Assembly: GCF_002162135.1 (NCBI RefSeq) | Contig: NZ_CP021382.1 | Location: 682,001-746,000 of the forward strand | Origin: Cellvibrio sp. PSBB006 | Lineage (GTDB): Bacteria > Pseudomonadota > Gammaproteobacteria > Pseudomonadales > Cellvibrionaceae | Direction: 5' to 3' | DNA: 64,000 bases | Shown: piece after piece, positions 44,302 through 52,763 of the stretch | How the letters are laid out: each line of letters starts with the position of its first letter | How positions within the stretch are numbered: the first letter of the stretch is position 1 | Made by a program: the position numbers and the translations under genes | Notes under the pieces: model-generated | What the model was told of the DNA's origin: nothing | Seen by the model: the letters and a program-made list of their open reading frames with translations, nothing else | The model's database searches: none

Positions 44302-44919
44302 ATGGAACTGGTAACGTTTTTCCAATCCGGCGGGGCTTTCATGTACCCGATTCTGGTCGTGATGGCATTGGGGCTGGCAATAGCGCTGGATCGGTTGTTG
44401 TATCTGTCGCGTACAGCAAAGACCACGACAAAGATCTGGAAACAGATTAACCCTATGTTGAAAGCGAATGATTTCGGCAGGGCGCAACAATCTGTTGCTG
44501 ACTCCAAAAATCCACTTGCGCGCGTGTTAAGTTATGGCTTCGCGCGCTTCAAGCCCAACGTAAAACGTGAGCAGATTGAATCTGCGATGGAAGAAGGCGT
44601 AATGGAAGTCATGCCTGAATTGGAAGAGCGGACACATTACCTGGCAACCTTGGCCAATGTCGCGACGCTGTTAGGATTGCTGGGCACGATTATTGGTCTG
44701 ATTCAGGCATTTACCGCTGTGGCGGCGGCTGACCCGGCCGAGAAAGCAGACTTGTTATCGGCCAGTATTTCTGTGGCCATGAACACCACAGCGTTCGGAT
44801 TGATCGTGGCGATTCCCTTGCTGTTATTACACTCCTACCTGGCAACGCGTACCAGTAAATTGATTGATACCATCGAGATGGCTGCGGTTAAGTGCTCAAA
44901 CCTGATGGTAGACGAGTAA
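44302..44919 (+). CDS. MotA/TolQ/ExbB-family proton channel protein
   Basis: The 205-residue protein has three TM segments: FMYPILVVMALGLAIALDRLLYL, then LANVATLLGLLGTIIGLIQAFTAVA (the conserved TolQ LLGTVxGLIxAF motif) and ISVAMNTTAFGLIVAIPLLLLHSYL (conserved SxAxxTTAxGLxVAIP). It forms the pentameric stator that couples proton flow to work at the outer membrane. It is followed by two ExbD/TolR-like genes and an AgmX/PglI-type gene, i.e. the one-TolQ plus two-TolR set found in AglRQS of Myxococcus. No pilus or TonB receptor gene lies next to it. Confidence 0.92.
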   Translation: MELVTFFQSGGAFMYPILVVMALGLAIALDRLLYLSRTAKTTTKIWKQINPMLKANDFGRAQQSVADSKNPLARVLSYGFARFKPNVKREQIESAMEEGVMEVMPELEERTHYLATLANVATLLGLLGTIIGLIQAFTAVAAADPAEKADLLSASISVAMNTTAFGLIVAIPLLLLHSYLATRTSKLIDTIEMAAVKCSNLMVDE

Positions 44920-44922
44920 CCC

Positions 44923-45462
44923 ATGAAGTTTCCCCGGCGAAAACATCTTCAGGAGGCAGTGGAGCTAAATATCACCGCCTTCATGAACCTGATGGTTATT
45001 CTCGTTCCATTTCTATTGATCACTGCCGTGTTTTCGCGCATGACAGTGCTGGAACTCAATTTGCCCGCGCTGGATGAAGCGCAGGAAAATGCCCAGGAAG
45101 AGCTTAAGTTAGCGCTGCAATTGGTTGTACGAGAATCCAGTTTTGATATTCAGGATGCTAATTTAGGGCTGATTCGTCGTATTGAGCGTAACCCGGCCGC
45201 CGAAGACTGGAAAACATTTTCGCAAGTGCTAATCGAAATTAAATCGCGCTTCCCTGAAGAGCAAAATATTACATTGTTGTTGGAGCCAGGTGTCAGCTAT
45301 AAAACCATGATAGAAGTGATGGATCATGTTCGCAGTGCTGATGTCGTGCAGTTGGCCAGCCTCGAAACGGTTGAGTTGTTCCCGGAAATTTCCATTGGCG
45401 ATGCCCCCGCATTAACTATCGTGGAATCTGAGCAACCTTCAGCAACGGAGGCGCAACCATGA
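44923..45462 (+). CDS. ExbD/TolR-like protein 1, proton-site Asp replaced by Asn
   Basis: The 179-residue protein has one N-terminal TM (LNITAFMNLMVILVPFLLITA) and a periplasmic domain ending in an acidic tail. Aligned with E. coli ExbD (DINVTPFIDVMLVLL), the residue at the essential Asp25/TolR Asp23 position is Asn (AFMNLMVIL). Substitution of that Asp abolishes function in ExbD, TolR and AglQ. This subunit therefore probably cannot carry protons and must pair with ExbD-like protein 2, which keeps the Asp. It follows the TolQ-like gene by 3 bp and overlaps the next gene by 4 bp (ATGA). Confidence 0.88.
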   Translation: MKFPRRKHLQEAVELNITAFMNLMVILVPFLLITAVFSRMTVLELNLPALDEAQENAQEELKLALQLVVRESSFDIQDANLGLIRRIERNPAAEDWKTFSQVLIEIKSRFPEEQNITLLLEPGVSYKTMIEVMDHVRSADVVQLASLETVELFPEISIGDAPALTIVESEQPSATEAQP

Positions 45463-45959
45463 AGATGTCACGTCGCGCCCGGCGTATGGAACGTCACCAT
45501 CAAAAAGCCAAGACGCCAGCGCTCAATCTGGTATCTCTGATGGATATCTTTACCATCCTGGTATTCTTTCTGTTAGTCAGTTCTTCAAACACGCAACAAT
45601 TACCCAGCAGCAAAGATTTACGTCTGCCGACATCAAGTTCACAAACGGTTCCTGACGAAACACTGGTGATAGCGGTGACCCAGGAAGATGTGTTGGTAAA
45701 AGGCATCAGCGTTGCCAAGGTGGCGGAGGTTTTGGCTGGGTCGAATGAAGTCATACCGGGATTGAAAGAAGAATTGGATTTCTTGGCGGCAGGTTCAAAT
45801 TCAAACCCAGCTGGCGAAGGCCAAGGTCGTCGAGTCACCATTATGGGTGACGAAAATATCTCATATGATCTGGTTCGAAAAATATTGACTACGTGCCAAC
45901 AAGCCAACTACACACGCATTGCGTTTGCCGCTGTGCAAAAAGCCAAACCCAAGGCATAG
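45459..45959 (+). CDS. ExbD/TolR-like protein 2, with conserved Asp
   Basis: The 166-residue protein has a basic N-terminus (RRARRMERHHQKAK), one TM (ALNLVSLMDIFTILVFFLLVSS) with the protonatable Asp in the expected place, and a periplasmic ExbD domain (DETLVIAVTQEDVLVKG, VTIMGDENISYDLVRKILTTCQQANYTRIAFAAV). It would be the active TolR-type subunit of the stator. It is translationally coupled to ExbD-like protein 1 by a 4-bp overlap and lies 44 bp before the AgmX-like gene. Confidence 0.9.
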   Translation: MKMSRRARRMERHHQKAKTPALNLVSLMDIFTILVFFLLVSSSNTQQLPSSKDLRLPTSSSQTVPDETLVIAVTQEDVLVKGISVAKVAEVLAGSNEVIPGLKEELDFLAAGSNSNPAGEGQGRRVTIMGDENISYDLVRKILTTCQQANYTRIAFAAVQKAKPKA

Positions 45960-46003
45960 ACGTAAAGGTTTGTTTCAGTGAACAGCAAAAAGATGGACTC
46001 GGG

Positions 46004-46972
46004 ATGGCAGCAGTAATTACCTACAAGCGATTAGCGCTGGATTGGCAGCCCGCAGACAAAAACACCCAAGGCTTTAATCGTCTTGCTGCGGCAGTGACGG
46101 TGGTGATTGTTGCTCTGGCGTTTGGCCTGTCATTTGTGCCCGTGCCGGAGAAAGAACGTCGCGCTCGTGTGGAGGTTCCCGACCGTATTGCCAAATTTAT
46201 TGCTCAGCGAGAAAAACCACCTGTTCCAGTCCAACCCCCGCAACCAAAACCGGAACCCAAGCCTCTGCCCAAAGTTGAGCCCAAGCCAACGGTGGAGAGG
46301 CAACGTCCCAGTGAAGTAGAACGCAAGCCGCTGACAGAAACTGAAAAGCAAGCTCGCGAAGTAGCGGAGCAGAGTGGCTTGCTGGCCTTGTCTAGCGAAT
46401 TAAATGATTTGATGGATACTACGGAAGCCAGCGCGCAAGTTGCCGGAAACCTATCCGAAGACTCATCAGGAGCCGATGCTATCGCCGGTCACGATGCCAA
46501 TGTCATTACCGCTGGTGTTGCTGCCGGTGGGGGCGGAGTGGACTCCGGACGCTACACAGGTCAAGTGGGTGGAACCCAATTATCGGCTAGGGAAATCGCT
46601 AACGTCAGAAGCGGTTTGTTTGCAGAGGACGATGGCGAGGTTACAAATACAGCAGGAAAAACGGCTAATACCCGCTCTGGAAATGGTCGCTCGGAAGAAG
46701 ATGTCACCATTGTCTTCGACAGAAATAAAGGTAGCCTCTATTCACTTTACGAGCGCGAGCGCCGTAAAACCCCCGGCCTGCAAGGCAAGATTGTTCTCCA
46801 GATTACTATTGCACCGAATGGAGAAGTCACCAACGTCAAGATTGTATCCAGTGAGCTGAACAATCCGGCATTGGAAGCCAGACTTATCAGCCGCATCAAG
46901 ATGTTTAAATTCGAAGCCCATGATGTAGACCCGGTAACGGTGACTTACCCCATCGAGTTTTTACCCTCATAG
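46004..46972 (+). CDS. AgmX/PglI C-terminal-domain (TonB-like) energy transducer
   Basis: From ATG 46004 the 322-residue protein has a short cytoplasmic N-terminus, one TM (LAAAVTVVIVALAFGLSFVPV) and a Pro/Lys/Glu-rich periplasmic linker (PKPEPKPLPKVEPKP) as in TonB. A Gly-rich section follows, then a C-terminal domain with IVFDRNKGSLYSLYERERRKTPGLQGKIVLQITIAPNGEVTNVKIVSSELN ending in VTYPIEFLPS (shown in overlapping parts: FDRNKGSLYSLYERE, LQGKIVLQITIAPNGEV). That C-terminal domain is the AgmX/PglI type, named from the Myxococcus gliding protein GltJ. It probably transmits stator energy to outer-membrane TPR lipoproteins. The longer open frame starts inside the preceding gene and is not credible. 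Confidence 0.88.
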   Translation: MAAVITYKRLALDWQPADKNTQGFNRLAAAVTVVIVALAFGLSFVPVPEKERRARVEVPDRIAKFIAQREKPPVPVQPPQPKPEPKPLPKVEPKPTVERQRPSEVERKPLTETEKQAREVAEQSGLLALSSELNDLMDTTEASAQVAGNLSEDSSGADAIAGHDANVITAGVAAGGGGVDSGRYTGQVGGTQLSAREIANVRSGLFAEDDGEVTNTAGKTANTRSGNGRSEEDVTIVFDRNKGSLYSLYERERRKTPGLQGKIVLQITIAPNGEVTNVKIVSSELNNPALEARLISRIKMFKFEAHDVDPVTVTYPIEFLPS

Positions 46973-47297
46973 ACCATTGGAAAAAGGGAGTTTAATGGTG
47001 ATATGGGAGCACATGACTTACGCACACTGTAGTCAATTTCCTACAGTCAGCCGTGGCACTAAAGGTTACAGTACCGACCTGCCACCACTCACCGACTCAA
47101 TGTCAGGAACCTGGCTTTTTTGCCGGTGGCAGCCTCCTGAAATCGGGCATTCTGTTTATAACTTAAAGAGCAACTTTTAACGCCGTCACATTTGCACAAT
47201 GTGACCCCTGTCATACTTTGCCTCGCTTGGGATATGATGAATTCGGCGCCTGCCCCAAGCTCTCAAGAAAGCCGTTAAAAAAGGAGTAACCATCGTC
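46973..47297. other. Intergenic region with one inverted repeat
   Basis: These 325 bp separate the AgmX-like gene from the next lipoprotein gene. They hold a perfect 8-bp inverted repeat GTCACATT/AATGTGAC (47185-47205, 5-nt loop) and a possible -10 TATGAT at 47233-47238 without a clear -35. The AAAGGAG at about 47280 is the ribosome-binding site of the following gene. No gene is supported. Confidence 0.5.
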
Positions 47298-49502
47298 ATG
47301 GCGATAGTGCAAGCACCGCAGTACTGGAAAACTAACATAATCATAATGGGACTGATCGCGGTGTTGACCGCCTGTGGCGGAGGCGGGGGCGGTAATGACG
47401 ATGGCACCCCGCCATCAGTAAGTGATACCACACCTGACAGCTTCACATTCACTGCTGTAACTAATGCCGATGTAGATGCAGTCGTAGAGTCGAACAGCAT
47501 TACCGTTGACGGTATCAACGCGGCCGCAACAATTAGCATCACCGGCGGCGAATATAAAGTTGCCTCTGGCGATTACTCCACTTCAAATAGCACGGTTACT
47601 GATGGGCAATCTGTCACAGTCAGGTTGACTACTGCAGAAAACGGCAATCAAACCAGCGAAGCTACCTTAACAATTGGCGGCGTCAGCTCAACCTTCATAG
47701 TGACTACGCGTCCGGACGATACAACACCGGATACCTTCTCTTTTCCCGCTGTCACTGGCGTTGCTGTAGAAACACAGACAACCTCGGAGGCCATCACGAT
47801 AAGCGGTGTTAATACGGCAGCTGCAATCAGTATTACCGGCGGCGAATATAGTATTGCCGATGGAGCCTACACCAGTGCCAATGGCACGGTGACCAATGAC
47901 CAAACAGTTTCCGTCAGGTTGACTAGTTCGATTGATACCAACACCGAAACACAAGCAGTACTAACGGTCGGTGAACTCTCCGCACATTTTTCTGTAACAA
48001 CGGCTCCTGATACCACACCAGCTGATTTCAGTTCAGAGCTACTGCCAATTACTAACGCACAACTAGGCGCAATACTCACTTCAAATGTAATTACCGTTAG
48101 CGATATTGATGTAGCCGTATCAATCAGTATTGCTGGTGGCGAATACGCCATTGATGGTGGTGACTTCACTGCTGTTGCATCTACTGTGACCGAAGGACAG
48201 ACGGTTGTATTGCGTGCAACCGCTTCTAGCAATCTGAATACACAGCAGACAGCGGTTTTGAATATCGGCGGTGTAGAAGGCAGTTTTGAGATTACAACGT
48301 TAGCGGATACCACAGCTCCAGTTGCTGAATTTATGTTTCCGCCACCGGTTTCTATGACCGAAGGCGATACTCTCAGAGTAAGGGGAAAGGTTCAGGATGA
48401 TTACAGTAGCGTCGTGAGTGCGACTATAAGTGTTAATGGTATTGAGCAGACACTAGCAATTATACAAAACGAGGATGGCACAGTTTCATGGGATGTAACT
48501 GTGGGGTTGGTTGAAGGCGAAAACACGTTGGTTGTGTCGGCAATTGATGGCGAAGGTAATGATTCCTTTGAGGGGGAAGGTGTGGCACAAGTAAAGGTTC
48601 ACCGCGATTCCACGCTAAATGGTTTTCCTGATTCTGAACCTCCATTGCTTGCTCCAACAGCAATGGTATATGACGAAAGTAATGATCGATTATTAGTTAC
48701 TGGAGATGAAAGCATTTCAATAATATCCAGTATTGACGTACAAACAGGAGAACGTAGCTTATTTCTTGACTTAACTCAAATGCTCGGTGCGATACAAGAT
48801 CTTTTAATAAATGAAGATAACGATAAATTATTCATCATGGATCAAGCTAGCATTGTGGCTTTGGATCTCGCAAGCTCAGACGTTGTAGAAGATAACTGGG
48901 ATGAAAGTTATTTAGGCTCCCCCTTTACATTTTTATTGGATGACATTGATGGAGAAAAGCTTATTGTTCCCAACACAAATAATCGCAACGTTTTAGCGGT
49001 TCAATTAGATCTTTCTATACCGACTGTCCTTTCTGACAACAATGATACAAATCTTGGGGTTGGGCTTGAGATTATTCGCGGAATAGCTTTGGACCGTACA
49101 TATGGTCGTTATCTACTTGCCAGTCCAACCAATCAAGTTGTATACGCTGTCGATCGTGTTAACGGTGATAGAAGCATATTCTCTGGTATGGGCGCAGGTA
49201 GTGGAGATGAATTTTCGCCAGCTGCTACTGGATATCTTCGTCGAATAATCGTTGATGAAAAACGACAACGAGCAATTGTTGTTGAGGATGTTACTGGGAA
49301 AATATTCGCTGTTCGATTAAGCGATGCTTCACGATCCGTCATTAGTTCATCAGAAATTGATGAAAACAATCCTATGAGTCGGATTTACGGAATGGCAGTT
49401 AAAGATTTTGACTCCTATATTTTTGTTGGTGATCCAGATACTGCTTCTATATTTGCTGTGGATATAGAGACAGGCCATAGAGTTTATTTTTCCAAAAATT
49501 AA
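47298..49502 (+). CDS. Lipoprotein with three Ig-like repeats and a probable beta-propeller
   Basis: The 734-residue protein has a lipobox LTAC (Cys26) followed by six Gly. Three ~95-residue repeats follow (about 45-335), each with the pattern TPDxFxFxAVTxAxVxTxxxSxxITVxGIxxAxxISITGGEYxIxxGxYT and ending in IGGxSxxFxVTT (shown by motifs ISITGGEYKV, ISITGGEYSI, ISIAGGEYAI). A different Ig-like domain comes next (~340-425), then a six- or seven-blade propeller-like region (SIISSIDVQTGERSLF, YAVDRVNGDRSIFSG, FAVDIETGHRVYF). The first part reads like Cellvibrio-type multi-domain lipoproteins. It is probably a surface-exposed adhesion or polysaccharide-binding protein. The propeller half is visibly richer in AT than the repeat half. 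Confidence 0.8.
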   Translation: MAIVQAPQYWKTNIIIMGLIAVLTACGGGGGGNDDGTPPSVSDTTPDSFTFTAVTNADVDAVVESNSITVDGINAAATISITGGEYKVASGDYSTSNSTVTDGQSVTVRLTTAENGNQTSEATLTIGGVSSTFIVTTRPDDTTPDTFSFPAVTGVAVETQTTSEAITISGVNTAAAISITGGEYSIADGAYTSANGTVTNDQTVSVRLTSSIDTNTETQAVLTVGELSAHFSVTTAPDTTPADFSSELLPITNAQLGAILTSNVITVSDIDVAVSISIAGGEYAIDGGDFTAVASTVTEGQTVVLRATASSNLNTQQTAVLNIGGVEGSFEITTLADTTAPVAEFMFPPPVSMTEGDTLRVRGKVQDDYSSVVSATISVNGIEQTLAIIQNEDGTVSWDVTVGLVEGENTLVVSAIDGEGNDSFEGEGVAQVKVHRDSTLNGFPDSEPPLLAPTAMVYDESNDRLLVTGDESISIISSIDVQTGERSLFLDLTQMLGAIQDLLINEDNDKLFIMDQASIVALDLASSDVVEDNWDESYLGSPFTFLLDDIDGEKLIVPNTNNRNVLAVQLDLSIPTVLSDNNDTNLGVGLEIIRGIALDRTYGRYLLASPTNQVVYAVDRVNGDRSIFSGMGAGSGDEFSPAATGYLRRIIVDEKRQRAIVVEDVTGKIFAVRLSDASRSVISSSEIDENNPMSRIYGMAVKDFDSYIFVGDPDTASIFAVDIETGHRVYFSKN

Positions 49503-49523
49503 ATCCAGGAAAGGATATCAATT

Positions 49524-50759
49524 ATGCATCCGACGATTTCTGATATGGGGCAGTCAATTGACAAATACTTCACGAATAATTTTGTCGAAGTTACCGACCC
49601 ACTAAATCGATCAAGTGGTAAACAAATATTTGTAAGCAAGAATCGGCAAGAGCGTTTCCAAGAAATATTTAATAGCAGAAATGTAAGTTATAACCATCTG
49701 TATATATATAAACAACTAGCCAGTCTGAAAGGAGCTGGCATCTTTAACAGTATGTTCAGCCGTTACACTGTGCTATCCCGAATGTTGCCGATTGAGGGAG
49801 GGCAGATCATCTATTGCGTGTGGCATGGTCGGGTATATATCACTGACATTAAGATTCAACTGGATTATAAATTTACTAAGGGCGCTAAGAATATTCCGGC
49901 TGGTTTGTATCGTGTGCGCAAGAATGCCGATACGAATAAAAAATGGATGCTGGATTTAAAGGATGATGCTGTTATACAAATTGACCAGCTTAGGACCAAA
50001 CATTTAGCTATCAATGGCCACTGCGAAGATATTGCTGACGCTGCTCGTTATATGCCAGCCTTCATCCAATACGGACATGGGGAATCGACATTAAAAGATA
50101 CCTATTCTCTTTTCTTTAATCCCTCCCAGGGGGTTGCGAGAGGTGATTGGCGAGCCTTGCGTGATAGCACAGGCATTAGCGGTACTCAAGCTGCACAAAA
50201 ATTGGCAGCTGTTCTGTCTACAAACGGGCAAAAAAATATGGATGTAAATTTGACAGTACATGAGTCGGGGCACGCACTTCTTAAGGAGGCATTGCGCATC
50301 GTCAATCGTGATATGAAGGTACGACTTGATCGCTTTACCGTGTTTTATGCTAACCCGACCCATAATCTGGAGCTGGTAGATAAGTGGCGAGCAAGAACAG
50401 GAATGCAATTAGCTCAGAAGCCGCCCCTGATCAATACTGTCAGCGCACAGCAATTTATATTGAGTGGCAACGCTGTTAGTGGCCCTGTCCTTGCATTTAA
50501 AGCCAATAATCCAGACCGTATGGCCAGTTTGTATAACACTTTGGCAGCGGGTCTGGGAGCCTATGGTGTCCATAGCGTAGGGCAGGGTTTGCTGGGTGCG
50601 GCAACTTGGGGTATGGGAGTCGCTCCCTTTTTGCTTGGTACTCACAGAGGCTTAAACAAACAGGTTATCGATACCAACGGCAAAGCAGTTCAGGAAGGTA
50701 TACGCAGCTACAGAAAGCTTGTGTGGGACCCTGTTCACAAGATGATGGTTCGAGGCTAA
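49524..50759 (+). CDS. Unrecognised protein with HESGH motif, candidate T6SS-associated effector
   Basis: The 411-residue protein has no signal peptide. Residues 241-257 read VNLTVHESGHALLKEAL. HESGH (246-250) fits the zinc-protease HExxH motif. Equally, the strand-turn-helix pattern around Ser248, with RFTVFYANPTH after it, could be a variant nucleophile elbow of an alpha/beta-hydrolase. A Gly/Ala-rich, hydrophobic stretch (~338-373) may be membrane-active. GGAAAGG lies just upstream; the gene follows the lipoprotein by 21 bp and precedes two paralogous genes by 5 bp. The composition is richer in AT than the T6SS core. An effector with adjacent protective or adaptor proteins is an inference from this layout. 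I do not recognise the family. Confidence 0.7.
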   Translation: MHPTISDMGQSIDKYFTNNFVEVTDPLNRSSGKQIFVSKNRQERFQEIFNSRNVSYNHLYIYKQLASLKGAGIFNSMFSRYTVLSRMLPIEGGQIIYCVWHGRVYITDIKIQLDYKFTKGAKNIPAGLYRVRKNADTNKKWMLDLKDDAVIQIDQLRTKHLAINGHCEDIADAARYMPAFIQYGHGESTLKDTYSLFFNPSQGVARGDWRALRDSTGISGTQAAQKLAAVLSTNGQKNMDVNLTVHESGHALLKEALRIVNRDMKVRLDRFTVFYANPTHNLELVDKWRARTGMQLAQKPPLINTVSAQQFILSGNAVSGPVLAFKANNPDRMASLYNTLAAGLGAYGVHSVGQGLLGAATWGMGVAPFLLGTHRGLNKQVIDTNGKAVQEGIRSYRKLVWDPVHKMMVRG

Positions 50760-50764
50760 CGCTT

Positions 50765-51703
50765 ATGCCGTTTCTCGGTACGCGCAGATATCCAAAAGGA
50801 CCGGACCTAAAACGACTGGAACATCATCGTGTTACTGCATCTGGAACAGAAATCACTTTTTCTGCTCCAGCTCATCGACATGATGCAATTCAAGTACAGC
50901 CAGCATTGGCTGGTTCAATTAATTTATATGATGAATCTCGTTTTGGTCGTTACAAAAAAAATGATCTGGCAGAGCCAGCCTCAATGGGGTTGGCATTAAA
51001 AGACTGGCGATTTACCGGGCTTCCCATTCTGGATGGTACTGGCGTGATTGGCGATATGACTTTTGAGGTATCAATAGAAAATATGCCGGAGTTCGCCAGT
51101 CTATTTCACCCACGACACCTGGAGTGTGCAATCGAGCGCTACATTTACAAGGCTTACACTGCTTATCGTATTCCGGGGGAATGCCGCCAAAACTGGCAAC
51201 TTAAAACTATTAATGGAATAGAATGGGCCGGTTATCAATCGGTGGGATATGCTGGATTTCGTAGTGCCGAAGAATGCTATGAATCAGTGTGGCACACACC
51301 AATTACCGACCAGCACTTATTGACGGTGCGATTTGACCAAGTAATAAGAAAGAAAAGAACCCGCTTGGCAGAAATTTACGAGACCATTATTGACCGGGTA
51401 ATGAATAGCTTTGAGATTCAGTTGTCATGTGATGCCAAATCTCAACAGGAATACATTAGACAAAAATTTCCAAATGAGCGGTTAAGTGGAACCTTACTGC
51501 CTTATGAATTTGAAGAATATGAAGTTGACAATGAATACGATCTTATTGACGAGATTGGTGCTCAGAATAATTTTGAACTACCCCATGAAGAAGTTAAAAA
51601 ACTTTGGGAGACAGAGAAAAAACGGCAACGTCAAATGAAAAATGAAGCCCGTGCTCGCGTGATTGAATCGCATCTGCGATTTAAGTTGATGGAAAAAGAG
51701 TAA
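50765..51703 (+). CDS. Tandem paralogue A, unrecognised family
   Basis: The 312-residue protein starts at ATG 50765 (MPFLGTRRYPKGPDLK), with CGAGG upstream inside the preceding gene; the open frame further upstream overlaps that gene and is discarded. It has no signal or TM. Conserved blocks shared with its neighbour: LKDWRFTGLPILDGTGVIGD, MPEFASLFHPRHLECAIERY, AYTAYRIPGECRQNW, AEECYESVWHTPITDQHLL and a charged helical C-terminus (KLWETEKKRQRQMK). It may be an immunity or adaptor protein for the upstream 411-residue protein; the spacing of 5 bp suggests coupling. The family is not recognised. Confidence 0.75.
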   Translation: MPFLGTRRYPKGPDLKRLEHHRVTASGTEITFSAPAHRHDAIQVQPALAGSINLYDESRFGRYKKNDLAEPASMGLALKDWRFTGLPILDGTGVIGDMTFEVSIENMPEFASLFHPRHLECAIERYIYKAYTAYRIPGECRQNWQLKTINGIEWAGYQSVGYAGFRSAEECYESVWHTPITDQHLLTVRFDQVIRKKRTRLAEIYETIIDRVMNSFEIQLSCDAKSQQEYIRQKFPNERLSGTLLPYEFEEYEVDNEYDLIDEIGAQNNFELPHEEVKKLWETEKKRQRQMKNEARARVIESHLRFKLMEKE

Positions 51704-51744
51704 CGGCAAGGATAGAAAATAATGACACCTTTTGGACTTAATCC

Positions 51745-52689
51745 ATGCTTTTGATCGGTACACGCAAATTTCCCAAGGGACCGGATCTGAAACCTTCTGA
51801 GCAGCATAGTATCTCTGTATCCGGAACCCGGATAGCATTTTCAGCACCTCCGCATCGGCATGACGCTATTCCGGCTACTCCACCGCTTTCAGGTTCATTC
51901 AATCTATATGATGCATCACATTTTGGCCGTTTTAATAAAACAGATCAGGTAGAACCCGCTTCTTTTACTCTTGAACTAAAAGATTGGCGTTTCAATGGTA
52001 TTCCTCTTCTTGATGGGACTGGTGTAATTGGTGACATGAAGTTCAAAGTCTCCATTGTATCTATGCCAGAATTTGCCAGCCTGTTCCATCCAAGGCATTT
52101 GGAATGTGCTGTCGAACGTTACATCTATACAGCTTATACCGCTTATCGTATACCGGGCGAGTGTCGGCAGAACTGGCGAGTTATCAAAATCAATGGTAAG
52201 GAATGGGTGAATTACGAATCCATGGGTTATCCAGGATATCGCAATGCCGAAGAATGCTATGAATCAGTATGGCACACACCAATTACCGACCAGCACCTAC
52301 TGACAGTGCGATTCGAGCAGGTAATAAGAAAGAAAAGAACCCTTGCAGAAATCTACGAGACCATTATTGACTGGGTAATGAATAGCTTTGAGATTCAGTT
52401 GTCATCTGATGCTCAATCTCAACAGCAATACATTAGACAAAAATTTCCAAACGAGGGCTTAAGTAAAACCTTGCCGCCTTATGAGTTTGAGGAATTTGAG
52501 CTTGATAATGAATATGAATTAATTGGTAATATCAGTGCTCAGCACAATTTTGAATTACCCCATGAAGAGGTTAAAAGGCTTTGGGAAATAGAGAAAAAAC
52601 GGCAACGTCAAATGCAAAAGGAAACCCGTGCTCGCGTGGTTGAATCGCATCTACGTTTTAAGTCAGTAGAATCCGGCCCGCCTGGCTAA
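51745..52689 (+). CDS. Tandem paralogue B, unrecognised family
   Basis: The 314-residue protein is collinear with paralogue A over its whole length (LLIGTRKFPKGPDLK, LKDWRFNGIPLLDGTGVIGD, MPEFASLFHPRHLECAVERY, AEECYESVWHTPITDQHLL). The DNA of the 3' part (from about 52245) is nearly identical to A, while the 5' part differs at many silent sites. One Arg codon present in A (KKRTRLAE) is missing in B (KKRTLAE). It has no signal or TM. It follows A by 41 bp. Duplicated genes behind a putative effector are typical of immunity genes, but structure or adaptor roles are equally possible. Confidence 0.75.
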   Translation: MLLIGTRKFPKGPDLKPSEQHSISVSGTRIAFSAPPHRHDAIPATPPLSGSFNLYDASHFGRFNKTDQVEPASFTLELKDWRFNGIPLLDGTGVIGDMKFKVSIVSMPEFASLFHPRHLECAVERYIYTAYTAYRIPGECRQNWRVIKINGKEWVNYESMGYPGYRNAEECYESVWHTPITDQHLLTVRFEQVIRKKRTLAEIYETIIDWVMNSFEIQLSSDAQSQQQYIRQKFPNEGLSKTLPPYEFEEFELDNEYELIGNISAQHNFELPHEEVKRLWEIEKKRQRQMQKETRARVVESHLRFKSVESGPPG

Positions 52690-52763
52690 CCATCTTTTCA
52701 TTTATCAAATAGATCCTTTAACTAAAGCCTTTTAGCGCTATTACTTACCCAAAAAATCACTTT

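Noticed and set aside
47185..47205. Inverted repeat as terminator or CRP site
   Set aside because: There is no T-run after the stem, and the TCACA/TGTGA halves are in the everted order relative to a CRP site. It is noted only as an inverted repeat.
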